DNA from: Ulota crispa
Lineage: Eukaryota > Streptophyta > Bryopsida > Orthotrichales > Orthotrichaceae
NCBI GenBank assembly: GCA_963920765.1
Contig: OY987247.1
Coordinates: forward strand, 620,001 to 684,000
Reading direction: 5' to 3'
DNA length: 64,000 nt
Part shown: one piece after another, positions 1 through 12,035 of the stretch
Layout: the number at the start of each line of letters is the position of its first letter
Numbering within the stretch: the first letter of the stretch is position 1
Notes under the pieces: model-generated
What the model was told of the DNA's origin: nothing
The model's database searches: none
Seen by the model: only the letters and a program-made list of their open reading frames with translations
Program-made: the position numbers and the translations under genes

Positions 1-915
1 TAGTGTGCTTGAATTGTGACCCTCTCTTGTAAACTATTTCTATAATTAGTTCAAGACTAGATATGAAGTGGTCATATGTTAGACCTTTTTAGTTAGTAAG
101 TAGATAGAAAAAAAGGTGTATATATTCTATTGTAAGAGCCAATCATACTCCTTGATTTCATCTTATTTCTTTACAAGTTAAGGTAGCAGCACCATAAGTG
201 TCAAACTAGAGATTCTAGAATAGGAAAATGAATTGATGGACTTTGAAACTAATATTGTCAAGTTAGGAAGAGGAAATCAAAAATATTGGCATCAATTTTG
301 TCCCAATTGCAAGCATTTGTGCACAAAGGTTTTTCAAAGTCCAAAATCATTAAAATTGTACAGTTGTGTGTAAAAGATGCTAAAAACAATGCTTATTGGT
401 TCTTAAATAGTGAGATGGGGCTCTCAAAATTATCATGTTAGTCACCCAAAACCACCACTTTGTTATCCATAATCATCACTCCATCCCCCACAACCATTGC
501 TTTGTCACCCATAACCATTATCAAACAGTGACAGTGTGTCGAATGATGGCCATGGGGACGCCCACGCATATGGGTGCGACTAACATACAAGTGAAGGGAT
601 TTTGGAAGACATACAAGTCACAAATAGATGCCTACTACATAAAGCTTTGAAAATTCATTAACAATTCAATAGCGCTTCAAAAAATATGAACAAAATTGTG
701 TTACATTTCACATCTACTCCTCTTTGTCTGAAAATTAGACTGAAAAAATCCTCTTGTCTTGGAAAGCGCATGAAAAGGCAAACCAACCCTTACAGTGTTG
801 CTATTTGAGAGTAACCATATAGATATTAATATTTGGCCACGTAGGCATCTGCTCCATCCTTTAAATTATTAATATTACATACTCTTTTGAAGCTGAGCTG
901 CTGAGGTCAGTGAGG
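1..915. other. intergenic DNA left of the composite insertion
   Basis: AT-rich sequence with no recognisable gene. The only open frame of any length (435-650) is rich in His and Asn because it crosses a locally repetitive stretch of CCATAACCAT-like words, so I do not regard it as coding. The last ten bases before the block to the right, GTCAGTGAGG (906-915), recur at 13818-13827. Confidence 0.5.
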
Positions 916-2153
916 CCGGACGTTAGACAAGGCTTATGACCTCCTGCCGAGCCGAGGTGGTCCCGTCTGTCAGGCCCTGCCCCGGCCCCGCTCTCGGCCA
1001 AGCGTGCCCAATTGCCCATCCGTTTTTTTGTTTTTCAGTTTTCAGCCCCCGCTCGGGCACACAACAAGCTTCACCCTGACGGAGAGCGACAAGAGAGAGC
1101 GCGCCTTCCATGTTGATTGCTGTGGAAATCATCTAGGGTTTTGGATGAGCACACTAAGTAAGTTAAAATAGTCCTTGTCTTTGCGTGAGAGATTTTGGAG
1201 CTAAGCTATGGTGTCCTCAATTTGACGAAGCTCTCCTCATCCCTCTCTTGTTTGGTAGTTTGCTCTTTGTGGTTTCTATACAAAGCAAGCTCTCGAAGTA
1301 ACTTGGCGTGCAGTTGTAAATTAGGAAGGAAGAATTTGTGGCTATGGCGTACCTTGCTTGAGAGGCAATTCTTTTGCGTGGTGGTTTTCTTTCTCAGCAA
1401 GTGAGCTCTTCTTGGAGACCTCTATGTGATCTTGCCACTTCCAATCACCAAAAACCTCTTAGTAGAAGACTTTACAGCAAAACCTAATTTTGGCGTCACT
1501 GATTCTCATTTAGGGTTGCCAATTCTTGCAGAGTTCTAAAGTTTGTCAAGTTTGAAGTGCTAACTTAAGATTTTTGCTCTTCCAACAAACGGTCAACAAG
1601 TAGGCAAAAAGTCGGCCAAAATTGCCTATGAAAAGTGAAAACAAAGAATTTGACAAACCCTCGTGGAACTCCTTCTCAGCTTGCTTGCAAGGGTGCATGT
1701 TGTGAGTTCCTAGTTTCTGCTTAATTTGGGGATGATGAAAGTTAGTTTTGCTCAACGTCTCAGCATACTCATGGGATAATATTACCCCAGCTTTGCTATA
1801 TGTACTTCTACTGAGCAACATTTGTTCTGGTGTAGCATTGTCTTTGTTTCAATCTCTTGTTAGGTTAAATATGTGCTTGATATCCGTCATTCTTATCAAG
1901 TCCTTCTTGATTAGGTTGCTTTCATGAACTTCACTCAAACTTGTCTATTCCCATTTTATAATTGCATACTTCCCATCTCTCATGTTGTATTTAAATCAAT
2001 TGAATAATTTCCTCTTGTAAGTTGTGAACATATCAATAAGCCTCTATGTTTGGATCTCAATGTTTATTGTATCTCTTATAGAGACCCGGATAGAAAGTCA
2101 CTGCGCTCTTTTGTCCATTGCACTCTCTCGTGCTTTTCTACTCTTATGCTTTT

Positions 2154-3480
2154 CTACAGCTCACCCAACTTGTCAAACACTTCAATCTCACTTGAATCGC
2201 TTCCTCCACCATTGTTGTCTTCAGATTCCCAACCCATCTCTCGCCCTTGCTCGTAAACTACACAGTAATCATGACAACATTGAATGGACTTCTTCCAAAT
2301 AGAGAAGAGTTGCTCTAGAGTAATTCTGCTAAAAAGCTCTAAGAGCCTATTGCGAAGCAAAAGTTTAGTTTCATTGATGTTTGGATTAGAAGCAACCAGA
2401 TTCTTCACCATGCCCCAAACCTTTTTGATTGGTTGCAATTTGCAATGGTACGATGGCGTCTTGCAAATCCAATGGCCATAATGCTCGGCAATTCGATACG
2501 ATGCAAATACTAGAACGACATTTGCTTCCCTAATGCAAAGCAAGAGTTCTGCTCTTGAAAGGACCTTGCCCCCATTGTGTTGTGGAAGCTCAACGTTGTT
2601 GCTGTTAAACCATTTGTGGACTTTGGCAACTTTTGAGGATGAATTTGGAACAAGATTTTCTCTCCGCATGTGGTACCTTGCGCCGTCCATGTGAATCTGG
2701 CATGGACCGTAACCTGCATGAAGTGTTTGGCAAAGGCTCTCAAAAAGCTTCTCAAAGAGCAAAGCATTGAAATTCCCATGATAATTGTGGTAGTCAGGTG
2801 CAATCTTGGCATCTTTCACACACTGCGGAATAGTGGCCCACAATTCAGAATCTCATGCTTTGCTGCCATGTTGAGCTTTCCTCTGCACAGGCCAGATGAG
2901 AATGCTATTTTTTACAATACAAGCATCAAGCCTGTTGTCAACCCTAAACACAACAAAGGCACCAAAGATCAACATCATAGGTTTTTGTCCACGCTTGTTG
3001 ACAACGCCACCTTTTGGAATCCAAGTTTGAAGAGTGTGGTGATCAAGATGGCAATACGATTCATCTAAGAATACTTCAAGAATCCTTGGAAGACCATTAT
3101 TGTTGAGGTTGCTCAAACGACACTCAATGTACAAGTTCCTATAATCAATAAATCTTTTGGGAGTCATGAAGAATGTTTTGCCTCTGCCCTTTGCCGTAAT
3201 GAAAACCTAGCATCTTCAGGCGGCGTCAAAGAGATCGCACATGAATAGTTATCCCGTACCTCTCAGCAAGTTCTTTCATAAGCAATGTGGCATGAATAGG
3301 AGCTCCCTCTTTGTTTCCTTTGAGGATGATTTCTCTAACTGCAATGGTGGATTCTGAGCCAATTCCACCCTTTGGTTGACCAATCTTCCTAGTTTTGACA
3401 AGCTCCTCTCTAGTATTGCTTAACCAAATTGCCTCTTGAGCAACAATAGTTCCAACACCTGTAACTATGGCTAGACGCGG
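2154..3480 (-). pseudogene. IS630/Tc1/mariner-type DDE transposase, dead copy in left arm
   Basis: This is the mirror copy of the plus-strand pseudogene at 9482-10808, with the same lesions. The two longest open pieces are 2154-2843 (229 codons) and 2853-3167 (104 codons), separated by one in-frame stop. The first carries the second catalytic Asp within HMDGARYH and the C-terminal motif LQPIKKVWG; the second carries the first Asp within FLDES. The helix-turn-helix part lies upstream at about 3190-3480 in another frame. Neither copy can make a full transposase. Confidence 0.85.
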
Positions 3481-4317
3481 CGCTCACATCTTCTTCGCAA
3501 CCCTGGTGAGCTCCAGACCCATTCAAATGGCAATGAACCCGTACAAGAATTGAGTACTCATTTCAAGACACAGGAGATGGGGAGAGTGTACAAACTGATG
3601 CAAACATCACATTCTCTCAAAAATTCACACAGCTCTCTCTACAATAGTGAAGCGCCTTATCCCAAAGTATGAGCGATGTTGGACAACTCTGGAGGAGTGT
3701 GGAGAACTACAAGTGGAGTGATGTTCTGTGGAGGACTGCGACTTTGTGTCCAAGTCTCTATTTAGTCAATGTGCAAGTCAATTTCTAGTAGAGTATGCTG
3801 GCGTTTTAATGTTTTTGTTTGTGCTTTTTTGTGGATATGGCAGGTATTGTGTTTGGCGCAATTGCTATGGTTCTGCAAAACTTGTGCAAATGCAATATGG
3901 ATTTTCTTTGATTCATTCATTCTAGTATCAACTTCAAAACATCCTCCTTTACAATCCATAGGGGTAGGAGTTAAACTAGTTGTATTGATGATTTCAAAGT
4001 GAAATTTGTTGAAATAGAATAGTATGGAGATGCTTTATGTATTGATTCTTTGAGATCTTTTTTTTAATTTGATTTAGAAGCTTGTGTTTTATTAATTTAA
4101 TTTACAAGTACGTTTTTTTAAAGATGCTTTTGAACTAAAAAGTAACCTACATATTTTTTCACATACTTTTGTTTTTGTAATCCTTTTTATAATCCTTGTA
4201 GTAACTCTAAACTGCACTGCGGCAGACGTTAAACCCATTGCGGGAAGTGGGCCTCGCTTGACGTGGCACGCGGGGCAAGTCATGGGCCTAGCCGCGACCC
4301 CGTCGCCTGGCTCACTG

Positions 4318-4436
4318 CGTCTTGCATCTTGCATCATGCCTCTTGCACAATACATTGTGTTTTGCATTTCTGCATCTTGCATCTTGCGTCTTGCGCAATA
4401 CACTGTGTTCTGCACTTCTGTGTCTTGCGCAATATA
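4318..4436 (+). repeat. short tandem repeat based on CTTGCAT
   Basis: Words such as CTTGCATCTTGCATC and CTTGCGCAATACA recur, with a roughly 55-bp unit present about twice. The mirror copy in the right arm is at about 8526-8644. It produces Cys/Leu/His-rich open frames on both strands that are artefacts of the repeat. Confidence 0.7.
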
Positions 4437-4822
4437 TTAAGCCCATTCTATTCAAAAACCAACTTGTAAGGAAGAGTGAGAGGTTTGTCTCATATTCTCT
4501 ACTTGAGAGAGAAGAAAGACATAACATCTTATCTTTTTTAAGTGAAACATCTAGGGAAAAATATCAAAAATGTTCTTTAATTCTTCAAAAATATCAAATA
4601 TAACCCTCAAAGATTTTAAATGTAAAAATTACCCATATCTTTGTGTAGGAATATCAAAAACACCCATGGCTTTTTGCAAGAGCATCAATTATGTCCCGGT
4701 TATCTTTTAAAATAACATTAACATCTTCAGTTTTCTCAAAGAACATCAAAAATGCCACTCCATTATTTTGAATTATCAATATACCTTTGGCTTACTTGAA
4801 ATATCAAACTTATAAAGGTCCA

Positions 4823-6189
4823 GTGTGCCTCTTGTTGCAAAAGATTTTAAATATTAGGACAAAAACAAAAATCATAAAATTAGACAATAGTTGAAGGCAA
4901 GCTCTTTAAATTTCATAAAGGGTTTTGCATGTAAGAATTTTATGGTGAAAGCCATTGCATTGACTACATAGAATTTTCAATTCTAGTTTTATACACTAGT
5001 TGAAAACCTTGTTAGAATCTACATTTTCATGTAATGTAGTTTTTCTTGAGTTCCTTGTTTCCAATGCAAGATTGTTTGTTTCCAACTCAAATTTTGCATC
5101 AGAAACAAGGAACTCAATAGAAACTTCATTACATGAAAACATTGGAATTAATGCGGTTTTCTACTAGTGATATCTCACAACAATAATCTAGTAAATTGGC
5201 AAAAATGAAGGGTATTTGTGATGTTATCAAAGATAATCCATAGTAAAGTCTAATCTATATTCTTATAAAGAACCAAAGTGGCCGTTCACCCCTATAGCAA
5301 CAAACAATTGAGAACTCAAGTAGGGCCATACAAAGTCAAAAATTATTGGATGTTTTTATAATTGTTAGACAAGGTGAAAATATATTTTTGTAAGTGTAAA
5401 AGTAAATTTTCCCTAATCAGATATTTGATTCAAAAGTTATGTTGCCCGAGAGAATTAGGGCAACTTGGGCAATTGGGGTATCTTTGAAGACTCTTATGTT
5501 GAAATTCTCATCAACTTTTTAGTTTTGGCATGCATGTAATTATTACAAAATGATATAAAATGTCAAAAGAAAAAGAAAAAGAACTCTCAAATCTAATTCT
5601 AAGAGGACTCAAATTTTGTTAACTACGTCTTGGCAATTTCAAGAAAACATATTATCTTATAGCTTCAAGCCATGTTACCTTACAATCTGTAAATGAAAAT
5701 TTGTAAAAACCTTTTTAGCATATTCCCAATGTTTGTCTCTAACCTTTTACCATTCGGATTTCAAATAAAAAACTTCCTCATTGTACAAAAAATCATGAAA
5801 AAAAGGCTAGTGCATTGCCAAATCATTTAACCTCTTACATTGGAAGATGATTTAGAATAAAATGAATTCTATATTTCCATGACTAAACCTAACAACAGAT
5901 AATCATAAATCATCAAATTCCTTTTTTTTTGTGTAAAGTAATATTTTTACTCTTGAATAGCTTGAAGTTTACTAACCCTCTTTTGCAGGAACCAAAAAAA
6001 AGGTTTTCTCACTTGAAATGTTATAATCTTAGAATCCATCTGGTCAAATGGGCTGGACTATTGCACAAATTGATTAATTTTTTTGATCCACTTTTATATA
6101 ATTGAAACTAAAAAAAAGTATCTATGATTAACTTCGGGCAATGCACTAAAGGTTGACAGATTCTGAGCTATTTAATATAAAAACAACAT
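4823..6189. other. loop (spacer) of the palindrome, first assembled copy
   Basis: Unpaired sequence between the arms, about 1.37 kb, without a convincing gene. It contains a CACTA-like miniature element (4994-5169). From about 5280 to 6165 it resembles, in reverse orientation, the TTAA-CCC element at 59290-60240. Shared landmarks are the pair of TTGCCC / GGGCAA words around 5440-5480, CCCTAATC at about 5413, and the stretch ending in TTTAGTGCATTGCC on the minus strand near 6137-6150. The loop therefore seems to hold an eroded relative of that element without its terminal TTAA motifs. Confidence 0.6.
4994..5169. mobile_element. CACTA-like miniature element in the palindrome loop
   Basis: Starts CACTAGTTGAAAACC and ends with GGTTTTCTACTAGTG, a 15-bp inverted repeat with one mismatch. 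It is flanked on both sides by ATA, a 3-bp target duplication typical of CACTA/EnSpm transposons. Inside, a second inverted pair (about 5026-5063 with 5105-5144) lets nearly the whole element fold into a hairpin. The same element appears again at 6942-7117 because the region is duplicated across the gap. Confidence 0.7.
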
Positions 6190-6425
6190 TGGACCTTTAT
6201 AAGTTTGATATTTCCAAGTAAGCCAAAGGTATATTGATAATTCAAAATAATGGAGTGGCATTTTTGATGTTCTTTGAGAAAACTGAAGATGTTAATGTTA
6301 TTTTAAAAGATAACCGGGACATAATTGATGCTCTTGCAAAAAGCCATGGGTGTTTTTGATATTCCTACACAAAGATATGGGTAATTTTTACATTTAAAAT
6401 CTTTGAGGGTTATATTTGATATTTT

Positions 6426-6625
6426 NNNNNNNNNNNNNNNNNNNNNNNNNNNNNNNNNNNNNNNNNNNNNNNNNNNNNNNNNNNNNNNNNNNNNNNNNNN
6501 NNNNNNNNNNNNNNNNNNNNNNNNNNNNNNNNNNNNNNNNNNNNNNNNNNNNNNNNNNNNNNNNNNNNNNNNNNNNNNNNNNNNNNNNNNNNNNNNNNNN
6601 NNNNNNNNNNNNNNNNNNNNNNNNN
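6426..6625. other. assembly gap (200 N)
   Basis: Exactly 200 unknown bases, a common placeholder length for gaps of unknown size. The sequence before the gap (4678-6425) and the sequence after it (6626-8373) are direct copies of each other. Confidence 0.98.
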
Positions 6626-8373
6626 AAGAGCATCAATTATGTCCCGGTTATCTTTTAAAATAACATTAACATCTTCAGTTTTCTCAAAGAACATCAAAAA
6701 TGCCACTCCATTATTTTGAATTATCAATATACCTTTGGCTTACTTGAAATATCAAACTTATAAAGGTCCAGTGTGCCTCTTGTTGCAAAAGATTTTAAAT
6801 ATTAGGACAAAAACAAAAATCATAAAATTAGACAATAGTTGAAGGCAAGCTCTTTAAATTTCATAAAGGGTTTTGCATGTAAGAATTTTATGGTGAAAGC
6901 CATTGCATTGACTACATAGAATTTTCAATTCTAGTTTTATACACTAGTTGAAAACCTTGTTAGAATCTACATTTTCATGTAATGTAGTTTTTCTTGAGTT
7001 CCTTGTTTCCAATGCAAGATTGTTTGTTTCCAACTCAAATTTTGCATCAGAAACAAGGAACTCAATAGAAACTTCATTACATGAAAACATTGGAATTAAT
7101 GCGGTTTTCTACTAGTGATATCTCACAACAATAATCTAGTAAATTGGCAAAAATGAAGGGTATTTGTGATGTTATCAAAGATAATCCATAGTAAAGTCTA
7201 ATCTATATTCTTATAAAGAACCAAAGTGGCCGTTCACCCCTATAGCAACAAACAATTGAGAACTCAAGTAGGGCCATACAAAGTCAAAAATTATTGGATG
7301 TTTTTATAATTGTTAGACAAGGTGAAAATATATTTTTGTAAGTGTAAAAGTAAATTTTCCCTAATCAGATATTTGATTCAAAAGTTATGTTGCCCGAGAG
7401 AATTAGGGCAACTTGGGCAATTGGGGTATCTTTGAAGACTCTTATGTTGAAATTCTCATCAACTTTTTAGTTTTGGCATGCATGTAATTATTACAAAATG
7501 ATATAAAATGTCAAAAGAAAAAGAAAAAGAACTCTCAAATCTAATTCTAAGAGGACTCAAATTTTGTTAACTACGTCTTGGCAATTTCAAGAAAACATAT
7601 TATCTTATAGCTTCAAGCCATGTTACCTTACAATCTGTAAATGAAAATTTGTAAAAACCTTTTTAGCATATTCCCAATGTTTGTCTCTAACCTTTTACCA
7701 TTCGGATTTCAAATAAAAAACTTCCTCATTGTACAAAAAATCATGAAAAAAAGGCTAGTGCATTGCCAAATCATTTAACCTCTTACATTGGAAGATGATT
7801 TAGAATAAAATGAATTCTATATTTCCATGACTAAACCTAACAACAGATAATCATAAATCATCAAATTCCTTTTTTTTTTTGTGTAAAGTAATATTTTTAC
7901 TCTTGAATAGCTTGAAGTTTACTAACCCTCTTTTGCAGGAACCAAAAAAAAGGTTTTCTCACTTGAAATGTTATAATCTTAGAATCCATCTGGTCAAATG
8001 GGCTGGACTATTGCACAAATTGATTAATTTTTTTGATCCACTTTTATATAATTGAAACTAAAAAAAAGTATCTATGATTAACTTCGGGCAATGCACTAAA
8101 GGTTGACAGATTCTGAGCTATTTAATATAAAAACAACATTGGACCTTTATAAGTTTGATATTTCAAGTAAGCCAAAGGTATATTGATAATTCAAAATAAT
8201 GGAGTGGCATTTTTGATGTTCTTTGAGAAAACTGAAGATGTTAATGTTATTTTAAAAGATAACCGGGACATAATTGATGCTCTTGCAAAAAGCCATGGGT
8301 GTTTTTGATATTCCTACACAAAGATATGGGTAATTTTTACATTTAAAATCTTTGAGGGTTATATTTGATATTT
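6626..8373 (+). repeat. 1.75-kb direct duplicate, copy right of the gap
   Basis: Second copy of 4678-6425, with an offset of 1948 to 1950 bases. It starts with left-arm sequence (6626-6770), repeats the loop (6771-8139) and continues into the right arm. If the duplication is an assembly artefact, the true locus is one palindrome of about 9.15 kb with a single loop. Confidence 0.93.
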
Positions 8374-11300
8374 TTGAAGAATTAAAGAACATTTTTGATA
8401 TTTTTCCCTAGATGTTTCACTTAAAAAAGATAAGATGTTATGTCTTTCTTCTCTCTCAAGTAGAGAATATGAGACAAACCTCTCACTCTTCCTTACAAGT
8501 TGGTTTTTGAATAGAATGGGCTTAATATATTGCGCAAGACACAGAAGTGCAGAACACAGTGTATTGCGCAAGACGCAAGATGCAAGATGCAGAAATGCAA
8601 AACACAATGTATTGTGCAAGAGGCATGATGCAAGATGCAAGACGCAGTGAGCCAGGCGACGGGGTCGCGGCTAGGCCCATGACTTGCCCCGCGTGCCACG
8701 TCAAGCGAGGCCCACTTCCCGCAATGGGTTTAACGTCTGCCGCAGTGCAGTTTAGAGTTACTACAAGGATTATAAAAAGGATTACAAAAACAAAAGTATG
8801 TGAAAAAATATGTAGGTTACTTTTTAGTTCAAAAGCATCTTTAAAAAAACGTACTTGTAAATTAAATTAATAAAACACAAGCTTCTAAATCAAATTAAAA
8901 AAAAGATCTCAAAGAATCAATACATAAAGCATCTCCATACTATTCTATTTCAACAAATTTCACTTTGAAATCATCAATACAACTAGTTTAACTCCTACCC
9001 CTATGGATTGTAAAGGAGGATGTTTTGAAGTTGATACTAGAATGAATGAATCAAAGAAAATCCATATTGCATTTGCACAAGTTTTGCAGAACCATAGCAA
9101 TTGCGCCAAACACAATACCTGCCATATCCACAAAAAAGCACAAACAAAAACATTAAAACGCCAGCATACTCTACTAGAAATTGACTTGCACATTGACTAA
9201 ATAGAGACTTGGACACAAAGTCGCAGTCCTCCACAGAACATCACTCCACTTGTAGTTCTCCACACTCCTCCAGAGTTGTCCAACATCGCTCATACTTTGG
9301 GATAAGGCGCTTCACTATTGTAGAGAGAGCTGTGTGAATTTTTGAGAGAATGTGATGTTTGCATCAGTTTGTACACTCTCCCCATCTCCTGTGTCTTGAA
9401 ATGAGTACTCAATTCTTGTACGGGTTCATTGCCATTTGAATGGGTCTGGAGCTCACCAGGGTTGCGAAGAAGATGTGAGCGCCGCGTCTAGCCATAGTTA
9501 CAGGTGTTGGAACTATTGTTGCTCAAGAGGCAATTTGGTTAAGCAATACTAGAGAGGAGCTTGTCAAAACTAGGAAGATTGGTCAACCAAAGGGTGGAAT
9601 TGGCTCAGAATCCACCATTGCAGTTAGAGAAATCATCCTCAAAGGAAACAAAGAGGGAGCTCCTATTCATGCCACATTGCTTATGAAAGAACTTGCTGAG
9701 AGGTACGGGATAACTATTCATGTGCGATCTCTTTGACGCCGCCTGAAGATGCTAGGTTTTCATTACGGCAAAGGGCAGAGGCAAAACATTCTTCATGACT
9801 CCCAAAAGATTTATTGATTATAGGAACTTGTACATTGAGTGTCGTTTGAGCAACCTCAACAATAATGGTCTTCCAAGGATTCTTGAAGTATTCTTAGATG
9901 AATCGTATTGCCATCTTGATCACCACACTCTTCAAACTTGGATTCCAAAAGGTGGCGTTGTCAACAAGCGTGGACAAAAACCTATGATGTTGATCTTTGG
10001 TGCCTTTGTTGTGTTTAGGGTTGACAACAGGCTTGATGCTTGTATTGTAAAAAATAGCATTCTCATCTGGCCTGTGCAGAGGAAAGCTCAACATGGCAGC
10101 AAAGCATGAGATTCTGAATTGTGGGCCACTATTCCGCAGTGTGTGAAAGATGCCAAGATTGCACCTGACTACCACAATTATCATGGGAATTTCAATGCTT
10201 TGCTCTTTGAGAAGCTTTTTGAGAGCCTTTGCCAAACACTTCATGCAGGTTACGGTCCATGCCAGATTCACATGGACGGCGCAAGGTACCACATGCGGAG
10301 AGAAAATCTTGTTCCAAATTCATCCTCAAAAGTTGCCAAAGTCCACAAATGGTTTAACAGCAACAACGTTGAGCTTCCACAACACAATGGGGGCAAGGTC
10401 CTTTCAAGAGCAGAACTCTTGCTTTGCATTAGGGAAGCAAATGTCGTTCTAGTATTTGCATCGTATCGAATTGCCGAGCATTATGGCCATTGGATTTGCA
10501 AGACGCCATCGTACCATTGCAAATTGCAACCAATCAAAAAGGTTTGGGGCATGGTGAAGAATCTGGTTGCTTCTAATCCAAACATCAATGAAACTAAACT
10601 TTTGCTTCGCAATAGGCTCTTAGAGCTTTTTAGCAGAATTACTCTAGAGCAACTCTTCTCTATTTGGAAGAAGTCCATTCAATGTTGTCATGATTACTGT
10701 GTAGTTTACGAGCAAGGGCGAGAGATGGGTTGGGAATCTGAAGACAACAATGGTGGAGGAAGCGATTCAAGTGAGATTGAAGTGTTTGACAAGTTGGGTG
10801 AGCTGTAGAAAAGCATAAGAGTAGAAAAGCACGAGAGAGTGCAATGGACAAAAGAGCGCAGTGACTTTCTATCCGGGTCTCTATAAGAGATACAATAAAC
10901 ATTGAGATCCAAACATAGAGGCTTATTGATATGTTCACAACTTACAAGAGGAAATTATTCAATTGATTTAAATACAACATGAGAGATGGGAAGTATGCAA
11001 TTATAAAATGGGAATAGACAAGTTTGAGTGAAGTTCATGAAAGCAACCTAATCAAGAAGGACTTGATAAGAATGACGGATATCAAGCACATATTTAACCT
11101 AACAAGAGATTGAAACAAAGACAATGCTACACCAGAACAAATGTTGCTCAGTAGAAGTACATATAGCAAAGCTGGGGTAATATTATCCCATGAGTATGCT
11201 GAGACGTTGAGCAAAACTAACTTTCATCATCCCCAAATTAAGCAGAAACTAGGAACTCACAACATGCACCCTTGCAAGCAAGCTGAGAAGGAGTTCCACG

Positions 11301-12031
11301 AGGGTTTGTCAAATTCTTTGTTTTCACTTTTCATAGGCAATTTTGGCCGACTTTTTGCCTACTTGTTGACCGTTTGTTGGAAGAGCAAAAATCTTAAGTT
11401 AGCACTTCAAACTTGACAAACTTTAGAACTCTGCAAGAATTGGCAACCCTAAATGAGAATCAGTGACGCCAAAATTAGGTTTTGCTGTAAAGTCTTCTAC
11501 TAAGAGGTTTTTGGTGATTGGAAGTGGCAAGATCACATAGAGGTCTCCAAGAAGAGCTCACTTGCTGAGAAAGAAAACCACCACGCAAAAGAATTGCCTC
11601 TCAAGCAAGGTACGCCATAGCCACAAATTCTTCCTTCCTAATTTACAACTGCACGCCAAGTTACTTCGAGAGCTTGCTTTGTATAGAAACCACAAAGAGC
11701 AAACTACCAAACAAGAGAGGGATGAGGAGAGCTTCGTCAAATTGAGGACACCATAGCTTAGCTCCAAAATCTCTCACGCAAAGACAAGGACTATTTTAAC
11801 TTACTTAGTGTGCTCATCCAAAACCCTAGATGATTTCCACAGCAATCAACATGGAAGGCGCGCTCTCTCTTGTCGCTCTCCGTCAGGGTGAAGCTTGTTG
11901 TGTGCCCGAGCGGGGGCTGAAAACTGAAAAACAAAAAAACGGATGGGCAATTGGGCACGCTGGGCCGAGAGCGGGGCCGGGGCAGGGCCTGACAGACGGG
12001 ACCACCTCGGCTCGGCAGGAGGTCATAAGCC
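8140..12031 (-). repeat. right arm of the 3.9-kb inverted repeat
   Basis: Mirror image of 931-4822 with constant coordinate sum 12962. It carries the plus-strand transposase pseudogene copy (9482-10808). Immediately outside its outer end starts the TTAA-CCC element at 12036. The near identity of the arms means either very recent duplication, ongoing gene conversion, or an assembly that used the same reads twice. Confidence 0.93.
9482..10808 (+). pseudogene. IS630/Tc1/mariner-type DDE transposase, dead copy in right arm
   Basis: Family members bind terminal repeats through an N-terminal helix-turn-helix and cut DNA with a DDE/D RNase-H-fold domain. Reading frame 9482 onward gives a helix-turn-helix-like segment ending in RRLKMLGFHYGKGQRQ. 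It is broken by TGA at 9734-9736 and needs a frame change near 9795. The next frame carries FLDES (first Asp at 9897-9899), then TGA at 10107-10109, then in the same frame HMDGARYH (second Asp at 10275-10277) and YHCKLQPIKKVWG. In active relatives that last motif reads LNPIE-x-VW, and the position of its catalytic Glu is Lys (AAA, 10536-10538). The gene is therefore disabled by two stops, one frameshift and loss of a catalytic residue. The upstream frame also lacks a usable Met: TGA at 9476-9478. Confidence 0.87.
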
Positions 12032-12035
12032 CTGT

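Larger units (their letters stand above)
931..4822 (+). repeat. left arm of a 3.9-kb inverted repeat
   Basis: This arm is the reverse complement of 8140-12031; paired coordinates sum to 12962 along the whole length, so there are no indels. Open frames on the two arms translate identically. The only mismatch I found is at 1000 (A, against C on the complementary reading of 11962). Outward of 927-931 the pairing stops. The outer 200 bases are GC-rich, whereas the rest is AT-rich. The arm contains the minus-strand copy of the transposase pseudogene (2154-3480). Confidence 0.93.
4678..6425 (+). repeat. 1.75-kb direct duplicate, copy left of the gap
   Basis: Matches 6626-8373 in the same orientation. 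Differences seen are homopolymer-type: two fewer T in the run near 5922 and one extra C near 6208. It begins inside the left arm, runs through the loop and ends inside what would be the right arm (6190-6425 equals 8140-8374). This is what the end of one contig overlapping the start of the next would look like. Confidence 0.93.

Noticed and set aside
1195-1404. Opposed 69- and 64-codon frames within the palindrome arm
   Set aside because: Antisense shadows of each other, no recognised domain, and present twice only because the arms are copies.
6394-6727. Open frames made mostly of X residues
   Set aside because: They run through the 200-N gap and contain no real sequence.
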